Assembly (NCBI GenBank): GCA_023974075.1
Contig: CM043801.1
Location: 20,639,236 to 20,703,235 of the forward strand
Source of the DNA: Chaenocephalus aceratus
Taxonomy: Eukaryota > Chordata > Actinopteri > Perciformes > Channichthyidae
Length of the DNA stretch: 64,000 nt
Direction: 5' to 3'
Shown here: piece after piece, positions 50,491-61,006 of the stretch
Numbering within the stretch: the stretch's first letter is position 1
How the letters are laid out: every line of letters starts with the position of its first letter
Program-made: the position numbers and the translations under genes
Notes under the pieces: generated by a model
Told to the model about the DNA's origin: nothing
The model's input: only the letters and a program-made list of their open reading frames with translations
Database searches by the model: none

Positions 50491-52701
50491 AGATGTGTTT
50501 TTCATTTCTGCCACCTCCTGTACTATTTGTCTTATCTAGTGCCTCTCCTATGGGGAGGTGATACTTTCTAGACTTCAGTGTGATATATCCAGTGTCATAA
50601 TCGTATTCTTGTTTGTGACATATAGAGCCTACGTAGGGGCACATCTTTAATAAGATGAGGTCATATAAGCCTTTTATTAAGTGTTTCAGCTATAGTCATG
50701 TCATATGTTGTCATGATGGAGTTAACTCCCTGACAGTAACTACAGATTTTTCCACTTTGAGGGGGTAACAGTTTTGAGAAAGCACAGTCCATACTTGTCA
50801 TTGTTCACATTTTCTGCCATAAAAAGGGACATATTTAGAGCACAACAGTGGATTTTAAACCTTTACATTGACTGTGAATTTAAATGTATTTGTTCATTAT
50901 GATGTATATGATGGTTAGGACGTACACATTCTTCAAACTAAAATGATAGTAAATTGATTGATATCATTGTCACATTATCTTTCACTGAAATAATAATATT
51001 TCTATAAACCTGAAGGACAAACATGTGACTGTGGAGATGAGGAGCCTGTGTGATGCTACAGCAGAACAGCCTGACCCCTCTCTAAGCTCCCAGGACGCTT
51101 TCTTCGAGCCTCCCTATTGGGATTCTGGTAGCCTACATTCTCTGCTTCAAGGTCGGCAGCAGTAGCAAATTAAATTACTTGTCCTGTTTTGTGGTGTTGG
51201 CGCCAGGTCAACAGCATCTTGGCTAAAATGATGAGTGCGGGAATCTGAAGGAAGCCGCATTTGTCCCAGGTCTCTGGTGTCATGTTTTCAAAGCAAGTAG
51301 CAGCAATGAAAAATGGCTGAAATCAAAAGCAGTGTATTAAATTCTGCTTATGTAATCACTGGCAAAAAAAATCAATTACCTTTGCTTTCAAATGCACCAC
51401 TTTATACCGTTGTCCTTTGGTTTATCCTGCTGCTGGAGGATGTCATATGCTTGCACATGGAGTGAAGCTAGACTGCATTAGGTGCATTTTTGAAACTCAC
51501 ACCACAGCAAACGCCTCCTGCTGGGCATTTTGGGTATGATATATGACAAATAGGGGTAAACTAACTCTATATATATATAGTTTTAATTAAAGCGGATGTT
51601 ATTTTGGTTGGTTATTTTTGCATAGAGAACCACATTTTATCATAATTAATTTAACATCACTTTACAAAAAAGAGGTCTTTCGCTCAGCAGAGTTTCATTT
51701 CAGCCACCATACGTATCTGTCATGCAGCTGTATTTTCAGCCGCATGCAGACTTTATCTCTCAGTTGCTGAGGGGGTTGTTATCTAAAGACAAACAGGTTA
51801 CACACCACACTGTGTGGAATGGGAGGTACTTAGAGTATGTAATGGAGTGTCAAACACACACAAGCAAACGGACAACTTAATATTATGCTCCACCCAGAAG
51901 CGCACGTGTGTTTCACAGAGTTCTGTTTGTAATGTTACCAAGTGAAGTTATAGGATAAATCTATGATAAGTTTTCACATAAACCAATATTAGATAAAAGG
52001 TGTGTTTTATCTTACTTCCGTTTCATTTTACCATGAAACTTGCTCACCTACAGTACACAATAATACTAACATGACCTCTGAACACACACAACAAGGTTGT
52101 AACTGTAGCACTTACTGTGCCAGAACTGCAGTTCACATGACACCTTAATGGTTGTCAATATCAGAGAGTATGTTCATTTAAAAAAGGCAACGCACAGTGT
52201 TTTCTCATTTGGATATACGTATATACTCAACTCAATACCATATCAGTGGTCTATCTCACACAGGCTCCGCCCTCTACTGGACTCTATGGGTACTACTCTC
52301 ATCATATGAACAGTGGCAAGGCTGAGGACGTGCTCTGTGATGAGGGGTCAAGCTTCCCCTCCTAAGAATTCTCAATAGATGAGAGACAAACATGAAGCCT
52401 GAATGGACAAGTACAGCGGTCACAGGAAGCATAACGTGTGGCTACAACTGTACTGTATGTAGCAGGGGGTTTGCTGGCATGTCTACAGGAATTCTAATCC
52501 AACTCACCTCAGGCATCCACAAACCAAAAGTCGTTGTTGAAGGCCTTTGTTGTACTTCTAAGCGTATGCTGTAAACTTAGCCTCGCTCATGAGATAGATT
52601 CACTGCAGCAATGAAACATGGAAAATGGAAACACTGACTCTAGTATGAGAAACACCCACTGGTCTTACACTGTTACATCAAAAGGTTTATTAAATGTGAG
52701 T
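50491..52701. other. non-coding stretch without recognised genes
   Basis: No supported gene, RNA or repeat family. There are short AT microsatellite-like runs (for example near 51570) only. Confidence 0.6.
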
Positions 52702-53937
52702 TTAAAGGTCCCATGTCATGGCCATTTCCACTGATCATAATTCCATTGTTGAAGTCTACTAGAATAGATTTATACTGTGCAATTTTCCAAACTCACATTG
52801 GTTTCGCATACAGCATCTCTGTAAAGTATGTGTATTCACTCTCTCCACTAAACGGCTCGTTGCAGCTCTTGCCCCCCCCCCTCCCTGTGAGCCCAGTGTG
52901 CTCCGATTGGTCGGGACCAGTCGGGACGTTGTGAATCGCGCTGAGCTCCGTGGAGGTGTGATTTCCTTGTTTAGCGAAACACAGCCAAACTCATCCTGAG
53001 CACACACAAAGTCACAGCCGAAGTACAAACAATAAGTGTGGCTTGATATTGAGTAAGAAAAAGGTTGATAAACGCTGTGAGAATGGGTCTGCAGAGAGAA
53101 TTTCGCCGCGATCCCAACTGTCTGTTATCAGCCTGCAGCCAGGGAGGAGAGATCAGCAGAGCTGCATGCACTGAGTGTGTGTGTGAGGAAGTCCGTGGAT
53201 TGGTCAATTTGGACCAATCAGCGGAGGCTTAACGTAACGGCTCCGCGGACGTAACGGCTCCACGGATTGGTCCATTTCGTTCCGGGTACGACATGACATC
53301 AGATGTCCTCGGAAGAATCAAATGGATGATGACGTTTCACCAACGAGGCGTTTTGGGGAGGTATTTTCTGTGTTAGAGTTCTAATTCATAACACTCTGTT
53401 CGATGTCTCACTATGGGATGCGCCTCATCGCGGAGCAAACAGAAGCATCAATCTCATTACGCCAATCCTGATTGGCTGGTGATCTTGACATCAGCGTCAG
53501 GGAAATCACCCCCTATAAGTAGCTTGCGCCACGACGCATGCGTCATTCAAACACCTCTTCTCGCTTCAGAGCACATCTCTATAGTAGCCGGGCAAGCTTC
53601 ACTGTCCACAGACTGAACCAAATACCCATTTCGGTCGACGGGCGCTCGTCGGCTACTCCTTCTGCTTCGCAGGAAGACGGTAGTACTAACGCTGTTAGTA
53701 TTTAAAATCGACCTCGCCCTTCTCTTACCCGAGAAGGTAAGGTAGGTCCGATTTTTCAAGCTAGCAGCACACCTTGCTAGCTCGCTTCCTCTCTACCGAC
53801 ACCACGGTAGCGAGGAAGTTTTCTCTTTTCTCTTCTCCACGGAGGAAGAAAGGATTTAAGGAGCATACTGCCACACCAGTCAGTATTCTCCGGGAATAAA
53901 AGACCCACACCGTCCTTTTCTCCAGATTAAGGACAAG

Positions 53938-54827
53938 GTGGTAATATCTTTTTCTCCCGTCCCACCTGTCGAGAGCGGGCCCTCTCCACGCCACGAGGCG
54001 ACCAAGATGGACGCCCCTCTCCCTCACACCAGAGGAGTCAGGGACTCGGTGGCTCGACTCTGCGGCTGCGGGTTGAAGATCTCGGGCACAGACACACACC
54101 AGGTCTGTTCGTCCTGCCTCGGGCTGGAACACGCCCGAGGCGCTATCGACAACCCCGGCTCATGCGGACATTGTGTCCGCTTCACCGTTAAGAGCCTCCG
54201 ACGACGGTTAGCACGACAAGCTAGCCTGTCGGAACACTCTCTGTGGCGTCCGCCACAGAGAGTGAGCCCCTCTCCGTGTCGGTCTGGGGCTCATTATCTG
54301 CGATGGCTATAGAACCGGAATCCCGCGCCCTGGCAGGCCGGGACCCGGTGACGGCAATCTGGGGCTCCCGGTTAGACCTCACCATGGTCTCACCCGCGGA
54401 GGATGTCCTCGGGCTGGACTACGAGGAGGACGAAGAAGAGGACGCCTTGGCGTTCCTCCTGTCCGAATCGGATGAACAGGAAGAGGACACCTTCATGTCA
54501 CCGGCTCAGGCTGCAAAGCCTGAGGCGAGAGCTGCTCTCCCGGGCGATAGCACACCAGCTTCGCCTGGTCTGAGCATGGACCTGCAGGCCGTGTGTAAAC
54601 GCGCTGCGGCCAGACTCAACGTCCCGTGGCCCGAAATGGCCAAGGAGACCTCCAGCTCCCGCTACGAGGGAAAACATCTTCCCCAAGCAGCGGGGAAAAA
54701 GAGACAAATCCTTCCGGTCTTCCCGGAGATGTTGGATGAGGTGTCGGTCTCGTGGAGAGACCGACCCTTCAGCAACAAGGTCCCAATCCAAGGTCCCAAT
54801 CCAGGGTGCCTCCTCCCTAGACTGTGA
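53938..54827 (+). pseudogene. DIRS gag-like ORF, N-terminal part, frameshifted
   Basis: Two overlapping frames: 53938-54312 contains a Cys-rich CGCGLK...CSSC...CGHC motif, and 54243 onward continues with an acidic stretch (DYEEDEEEDALAF) and a segment ending SWRDRPFSNKVPIQG. They lie in different frames, so a frameshift occurred near 54240. A 13-bp tandem duplication (GTCCCAATCCAAG) at about 54780-54803 shifts the frame again just before the LINE insertion. Confidence 0.7.
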
Positions 54828-54838
54828 CAGAATGGAGA

Positions 54839-55694
54839 ATTTTTTTTGATATTGTAACTACGCAAGGAACAAAACTTGAAGTTGTTGCCTGTTACAATTA
54901 CCTTGGTATCTGGCTTGATGATTGTCTTACTTTTAAACTTCAGGTCACTAATCTGCTTAAAAAGCTGAGGGTTAGGCTAGGTTTCTTTTACAGGAACAAG
55001 TCCTGTTTCTCATTTGAAGCCAGGAAAAGGCTAGTCACTGTGACCTTTTTACCTGTGCTGGACTATGGTGATTTGATATATATGAATGCACCTGCCCATT
55101 GCCTGGAAAAGTTAGATGCTGCTTATCACAGCGCACTGAGATTTGTTACTAACTGTAAAGCACTTACTCCTCACTGTACCCTGTATGCCAAGGCAGGTCT
55201 GCCTTCACTAACTGTACGGAGGCTCAGTCATTGGTACATGTTCATTTATAAAGCCATGTTGGGTAAACTACCTTTTTATATCTGCTCTCTGATCTCTCGA
55301 CGAATTGAAAGTACGTATTGCCTGAGATCTCATGATGTTGTTTTATTAAATGTGCCAAGTGCTAGGACTGTTTTAGGGAAGAAAGCTTTTAGATGTGCAG
55401 CTCCACTAAATTGGAACAGTCTGCAAACCTGTTTAAAACTGAGCACTTTGGTTCCCCTGCATCATTTTAAAACTTGGCTGGGTGACATGCTGTTTGATAC
55501 TCATGGTACCTGTCACTGTAAATAGAGTTTTGTAAACTGTACCCTGTACATTATGTTGTATGTCATCCTTATTGTTGTTCTGTTGTTTTTATGTTACATG
55601 TGTAACTAATGTCCTGCAGGTCACCCTTGAAAAAGAGATCTTTTGATCTCAAGGGGCTTTCACCTGGTTAAATAAAGGCTACAAAAAAAAAAAA
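54839..55694 (+). mobile_element. 5'-truncated LINE (L2/Jockey-group) nested in DIRS gag
   Basis: One open frame to 55525 encodes the C-terminal (thumb and beyond) part of a non-LTR reverse transcriptase: YNYLGIWLDDCLTFK, LPVLDYGDLIYMNAPA, YHSALRFVTNC and HWYMFIYKAMLGKLP. The FADD catalytic block and endonuclease are missing, as expected from 5' truncation. The 3'UTR ends GGTTAAATAAAGGCTAC plus an A12 tail. DIRS gag is interrupted at ...CDRME and resumes at ...RMPPMEPL. The frame was kept open by chance or the copy is young. Confidence 0.85.
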
Positions 55695-55710
55695 GCTCGG
55701 CCAGCTTCGC

Positions 55711-56313
55711 ATGCCGCCCATGGAACCACTGGTAGCGGCTCACCTTCTACCAAAGGTGGGCCCGTCACCAAGCAGGAACCCCACGCTGCCAGCAAAGTCG
55801 GACCGCTTTCAGTCAGCAATGACTGAAAAGTCCTACAAAGCTGCAGCGTTGTCCGCCAGTGCCCTGAATGTGTCCTCGCTGCTAACCGCCTACCAAGCGG
55901 AGCTCTGCGAGGACCTGTCGGGTAACCCGGGGGCAGCCACTCTGGACGAGATGGCAGCGGTCACGGAAATGTGTCTCCGTGTCCAACGCTGCACCGTCCA
56001 GGCCACGGGCAAGGCAATTGGGATCATTGTGGTGCAGGAAAGAGCGAGATGGCTCAACCTCACCACTCTCCCTGACCGCGAAAAGGTGGATGTGCTGGAT
56101 ATGCCCATCGTTCCTGAGGGAATTTTCGGCTCCGCTCTCGCCTCCATGCAAAGGAGGTGTGAGACGAAGAAGGTCCAGCCGCTGCTCTCGCAGCAGCAGT
56201 CCTCTGCCCAAGCTGCCTCGAACTCTGCTCGGTTTAAAGCACCGAAGACGCAAAGGTCGCAGCTCATCCCCGAGTCCCCAGCCCAGGCTGGAGACTCGGG
56301 CAAGCTGGCCTAG
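55711..56313 (+). pseudogene. DIRS gag-like ORF, C-terminal part
   Basis: The 200-codon frame begins MPPMEPLVAAHLLPK and includes TDRFQSAMTEK-like (SDRFQSAMTEKSYKAAAL) and NVSSLLTAYQAELCEDL, a block characteristic of fish DIRS gag as I know it. It continues the gag protein broken by the LINE upstream and ends near 56313 with a Ser/Gln-rich tail. Confidence 0.7.
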
Positions 56314-56391
56314 AAATTCTCCGGTTCCGGCTGCAGCTCAGGCTCAGCCAACCCAGAATTTCGGCCAGCAGTCGAGGAAGAAGAAGCGAGA

Positions 56392-57308
56392 GTGATGGTT
56401 ACTGTGAGATGCGTAATGGCACTGCGCCACTGGCTGCACCCAACTTTTCTAGTACAAGGTGTGCCCATGGGTGCTGTCCTTTCACGGAAAGTGGTCACCA
56501 CGGACGCATGTCTGACAGGTTGGGGAGGTATTTATGAAGGTCGCCCGGTGAGGGGTCTCTGGAGCAGAGACCTCCAGCGGGCGCACATAAATTACCTGGA
56601 GCTTTTAGCGGTGTTTCACACCCTAAGACGCTTTCTGCCTTTCCTCAGGGGACATCACGTCCTCGTGAGGACAGACAATACGACCACAATATCGTATATT
56701 AACCGCCAAGGGGGTTTGCGTTCTCCAGTTACACACACTGGCGCGCAAACTTATCCTATGGAGCGGTAGACGTCTCCTCTCTCTGAGAGTGACGCACGTA
56801 CCGGGAGTGATGAACCTCGGGGCAGATCTACTGTCCAGAGGTGCACCACTTTATGCAGACTGGACTCTACATCCAAGGATTGTGAGCCAGCTGTGGGTGC
56901 ATTACGGCAGAGCCGCGGTGGATCTGTTCACATCAAAAGACAACGCTCAGTGTCAGCTGTTCTTTTCGATGCGGGATCTGAATGCACCGTTAGGCGTGGA
57001 TGCACTCGCGCACGATTGGCCCCCGGGCCTTCTGTACGCTTTTCCACCCCTGGCTCTGATACCTCCAACTCTGGCCAGAGTGAGAGAGCAACGCCACACA
57101 CTTATTCTGATAGCTCCACACTGGCCAGCTATGTACTGGCTAGCGGAGATATATCAGCTGCTGTGCGGGCAGCCATGGCAGCTCCCACTACGCAGGGACA
57201 TACTGTCCCAAGCGGGGGGGGCGATCTTTCACCCACACCCAGAGCGCTTGGCTCTATGGGCCTGGCCCGTGAGCGGTTCCATAATCGGGGGTGCTTTGTC
57301 ATAATGAC
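56392..57308 (+). pseudogene. DIRS RNase H domain, frameshifted
   Basis: The first frame (56392-56769) has VVTTDACLTGWGG, HINYLELLAVF and VRTDNTTTISYINRQGG, supplying the Asp, Glu and Asp residues of an RNase H fold. The second frame (56789-57304) continues HVPGVMNLGADLLSRG, DLFTSKDNAQCQLFF, AFPPLALIPPTLARV and HPERLALWAWPVSG. The two are offset by a frameshift near 56730-56760. The polymerase part (with the catalytic YxDD-type motif) that should come before is not present. Confidence 0.78.
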
Positions 57309-57570
57309 CAAGCCCCCTGTGTCCTGGGCTATCCCTTACAAGGGCAAGCCTGTTACTAAGCAACGGCTCTCCCACTGTTTTGTGGAAGCAATTGCTGTGG
57401 GGCCCGTACAAGTCAGAGCTCGCAGGCACCCTCGGGTTCGCGAGTTCTCTTGACTCAGGGTCTGGCTGCATCCTGGGCTCTGTCCAGGATGTCTCCCATC
57501 CAAGACATTGGTGCAAGCGGCGAGCTGGTCCTCGCCGCTCACTTTTGTCCGCCTTTTAACAGTCTGGACG
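57309..57570 (+). pseudogene. tyrosine recombinase C-terminal remnant
   Basis: Fragments GKPVTKQRLSHCFVEAIA and, in another frame after about 57405, STRGLAASWALSRMSPIQDI match the expected C-terminal part of a DIRS-type tyrosine recombinase. The N-terminal and central parts with the first catalytic Arg/His residues are missing, so RNase H runs almost directly into this remnant. Confidence 0.55.
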
Positions 57571-59414
57571 TTCTACTCCCAGTTTGACTCAAGCAGTGCT
57601 GGGCACCTGGTTGAGTCGGAGCCCTACCTGTTAAAGTTCTGATCGGTTGGCGATTTTCGAGATAAGCTCGTCTGGCAATACGGGAGCTACAATATCCCAT
57701 AGTGAGACATCGAACGGAGTGTTATGAATGAGAACTATAGGTTACTTACGTAACCCCAGTTCTCAGAGTAACATGAAGTGAGATGTCTCACCAGACGGCC
57801 CTCCTTGCTATGGTGAAGCGAGAAGAGGTGCTTATTTTGAATGACGCATGCGTCGTGGCGCAAGCTACTTATAGGGGGTGATTTCCCTGACGCTGACGTC
57901 AAGATCACCAGCCAATCAGGATTGGCGTAATGAGATTGATGCTTCTGTTTGCTCCGCGATGAGGCGCATCCCATAGTGAAACATCGAACGGAGTGTTATG
58001 AATTAGAACTCTAACACAGAAAATACCTCCCCAAAACGCCTCGTTGGTGAAACGTCATCATCCATTTGATTCTTCCGGGGACATCTGATGTCATGTCGTA
58101 CCCGGAACGAAATGGACCAATCCGTGGAGCCGTTACGTCCGCAGAGCCGTTACGCTTCTGTTTGCTCCGCGATGAGGCGCATCCCATAGTGAGATATCTC
58201 ACTTCATGTTACTCTGACAACTGGGGTTACGTAAGTAACCTATAGTTTTAGTCGCTACAGGGTGTACTTTGAGGGTTTTGACTCTGCACACCGTTTTCAT
58301 GCATAAAAACCTTCATAACACACAAGGGGACGGGTAATAACCGGAAAAGCATGACATGTGACCTTTAAGTGTTGTATACAACTGAAATGCATTGTAGTTT
58401 AAATCAGAACAATGGATCTTTAAATAATGTGTACAACCATTTGTATTCTTTCAGTGAAGGTAAATAAAATAAAATATTCTTGTTTATAGTATATTTTGTT
58501 GTTTTTAAGGCAATCTAAAGGGAAGTTAGTTCATAAAAGGTTTGATATAGAGGTGTAATAAGATCATGTTTAGTGGGCTAACATAACTGTTAGTTGTAGT
58601 CAGAGGCCCTACATTTTTGACATTTCAACCAAGAGTTCAGTTGAACAATATTTTCCTCTTTCTTGTCGCATGATGCTGGGACTACTCGACACTAGAGAGC
58701 AGCAGAGCAGCATTAAACAGACACTGACCGACTCATTCGACTCGTACTTTCTCCTCTAAATACTGCACCTATGATGCTGTGTTCTAGTTACAAAAACGTC
58801 TCACATTAAATATAGGTAAGTAAACAAAAATAAACACCCAGAGCAGTTATCTGGTTATTCATAGCACTTACATTATCTGTGTTATCAGTTCAAGTGTGTG
58901 TGTTTTAGGATTTGTGTGAATGCAGTAAGGATGTATTCACAAGAGTTAGGATATAGGTGTGGAAACTGAGAGGTCTGTTTTCATATAACTTAAATATGAA
59001 AAAACAAGATGTGAGTTTCCTTCATATTTTTTGCCACCTTCAGAAGTTGTCTGAGTTCAAAGGAGAAGCAGCTTTTCCTCGACACAGACTGTTCGACCAA
59101 AGGCTACACCTCTCAAGTACCTATTGTTGCTTTGTGTTGACAGAGTAAATGAATATTTAACAGGAGGAGAGAAAGTGGTAGGCATCAGATCACTAAGAAG
59201 AAAATAACCCCTCTCTCCTCCTGTGACCAGGCTATCAATGGTCCAATGACTGACTAGATTGCTGCTTTTATTGGCTGCTTATTTATTTGCTCAATTTGGG
59301 GCTTCTACACGTCTATATGTAGACTGTGTGTTTACATGTCAGATGGGGTCTTGTGGTGGGTTGTTTCACCCTGAAAGAGATGCCAGCAGGGTGGAAATGT
59401 GTGCGCTTAGCACC

Positions 59415-60316
59415 ATGGACAGTGAACAGAGGCTCAAACATGTGATCAAGGCGATGCGGATGGAAATCAGAAAGCTGGAGCTGGAGAACATGGGCCTGAG
59501 GAGGAGAGCGGGAGCTAATCTCCGAAAGATTGCAACCGTTCCCATCATGACTCCAGAATGCAGAGGTAGACTTATTGTCAATGAGCTGTAGGCTTTGAAA
59601 TATGCATAAGCTGTGTGGCGTTTCTAAGGTTGGTTCTTCATTTAATATTCTGATTGCACTTTCAGTGGTGGAAACTAACTAAGGACATTTACTCAATTAA
59701 TGTACTTCATTAATGTAATTTTCATTTTATGCTACTTTATACTGCTCCTCTAATATATTTTGGAAGACAATTGTGTCCTTATTACTCCACTAAATGTATT
59801 TTCACAGATTGATTTACTAGGTAGCCTACTTAAAACATTCAGACTTTGACACACAATACTTGGGGGAAAGTTTTAAAATAGGATTATTTGGTATAGATCA
59901 AACCATCCAAAATGATACATTTAAGATACTAAAACCATTAGTGGGTTAACAGAAAATTAATTCTAAATAAGATTGCTTTCAAAATATTTCTTTTGCAAGT
60001 AGGCTAGTACTTTTACCCCTAATACTTTAAGTAGCAGTACTTTTACTTGAAATTGAGTATATGTACAGTGTGGTATTAGTGCTTTTACTCAAGTAAAATC
60101 TGAATACTTTGTCCACCTCTGCATATTTTGGCATTAGAGTTGTGTTGACCTACATTTTTGCTGGTATATTCTTTATTCTGTCCTTCAGAGAGCGTTGTCA
60201 TGACAGTCAGAAGATATTCCATCTTCCAGCCGTTGGCCAGTCATCGGAATGTGCAGATGGACGGTGTGAAAAGTGAACGATGGACTGGAAAACAGCAAAA
60301 GAAACATGCAAATTAG
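59415..60316 (+). CDS. small coiled-coil protein, CCDC195-like (two exons)
   Basis: Joined 59415-59565 and 60189-60316 (donor GAG|gtagac, acceptor ccttcag) give 92 residues plus TAG. The start MDSEQ has a strong Kozak context (CACCATGG). Residues 1-33 (SEQRLKHVIKAMRMEIRKLE then LENMGLRRRAG) form a heptad coiled coil. The second exon encodes SVVMTVRRYSIFQPL and a basic Lys/Gln-rich tail. The order short coiled coil, then TVRRYSI, next to cul3 suggests CCDC195, an uncharacterised protein that I believe lies near CUL3 on human 2q36. That identity is from memory and tentative. The frame is open upstream to 59259, so a longer N-terminus or earlier exon is possible. No function can be assigned. Confidence 0.6.
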
Positions 60317-60510
60317 CATGCTGATAAACTGTGGCCTCTGACAACATCGAAGATTGGTATTGTAAAGTTATGCTTTCTGTTAAAAAAAAAGTAGCCTAGA
60401 AGCTCTACATGGTGGCCTGGCCTGCATTAAAGTTAACGCATGGCTATCCCTTGCTTAGCATCAAATCTGTTTTGGCACCAAAAACGGCAAAAAGTGTATC
60501 ACTGTCTCAA

Positions 60511-60516
60511 AATAAA
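60511..60516 (+). terminator. polyA signal of the CCDC195-like gene (AATAAA)
   Basis: AATAAA lies about 195 nt after the stop codon, followed by a T/GT-rich stretch (GTTTTGTTCTG) suitable for cleavage. It is about 180 bp before the cul3 promoter motif. Confidence 0.6.
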
Positions 60517-60689
60517 GTTTTGTTCTGCCCTCGGTGAGTTTTGTAACATTAATACTGTAGCTTAAATGTTACGTTTTTTCATTCCAACAGCTTTTTCGTC
60601 GACACATTAATATCAAATGTCATTGTTAAGCTAATGCAAATGTTGTTATTACCATCATCAACCTGTGGAACGCACCTGTCAGTATAGTG

Positions 60690-60946
60690 ACTTTACTCTC
60701 GCGAGATTTCGGCGTTGCGCAGTGGAGTACAGCCGTCCGCCATCACTGCATACAAGCTAGCATTAGCCAACAACCACTGAGAAGCGAGCGAGTGACAACA
60801 ACATAACAGACATACACACCGACCTAATTCCTGCAGGGGAGGTCACTGAGTTACCCTGTCGCTTTCCTGGCGTAGAAAGCAAACTAGCAACTGCCTTTCA
60901 TGTAGTCTTTAAGTCAACTTAGAAACGAAAGTCGTTCTAACTAATC
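60690..60946 (+). promoter_or_regulatory. cul3 promoter and 5'UTR
   Basis: The region contains the perfect palindrome TCTCGCGAGA (60697-60706), a BANP/Kaiso-type element of housekeeping promoters, and CCGCCAT (60737-60743), a YY1-like core, 210-250 bp upstream of the cul3 ATG. There is no TATA box. This architecture is normal for a CpG, TATA-less ubiquitous gene. The exact start site is not visible. Confidence 0.6.
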
Positions 60947-61006
60947 ATGTCCAACCTCAAAGGCGGCACCAAGAAGGACACCAAGATGAGGATACGAGCC
61001 TTTCCT
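60947..61006 (+). CDS. cul3: cullin-3, coding exon 1 (residues 1-20)
   Basis: It encodes [20 protein letters not shown] and is followed by the donor gtaagt at 61007. Human CUL3 starts [22 protein letters not shown], so this copy lacks two residues in the flexible N-terminal tail. CUL3 scaffolds BTB-adaptor ubiquitin ligases with RBX1, and this N-terminal tail helps BTB binding. Exon end phase 0 matches the next exon. Confidence 0.95.

Larger units (their letters stand above)
53381..58245 (+). mobile_element. decayed DIRS-like tyrosine-recombinase retrotransposon
   Basis: Inverted terminal regions (about 53381-53572 and 57818-58006) share GATGCGCCTCATCGCGGAGC and long following stretches, as in DIRS elements, which lack long direct LTRs. 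Between them are gag-like, RNase H and recombinase remnants in DIRS order. The reverse transcriptase core expected between gag and RNase H is absent: gag ends near 56395 and the RNase H N-terminus begins at once. Most of the recombinase is also missing. Frameshifts and a nested LINE confirm it is inactive. The right end carries an extra inverted piece of the host transposon and a second DIRS terminus (58158-58245). Confidence 0.82.
52702..58368. mobile_element. TTAA-flanked DNA transposon, copy 2, split by a retroelement
   Basis: The left part (52706-53380) begins AGGTCCCATGTCATGG after TTAA (52702-52705). The right part (58246-58364) ends CATGACATGTGACCT before TTAA (58365-58368). Both parts align with copy 1 at 24.43-25.17 kb, including GTGTACTTTGAGGG and GGGGACGGGTAATAACCG near the right end. 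The host element is cut between GTTAGAGTT and a copy of TTTTAGTCGCTACAGGG, where the DIRS-like element was inserted. Confidence 0.8.

Noticed and set aside
53413..53616. Repeated small open frame starting MGCASSRSKQK (also near 57.97 and 58.20 kb)
   Set aside because: It is the translation of the DIRS inverted terminal repeat and recurs because the repeat does; no evidence of a protein.
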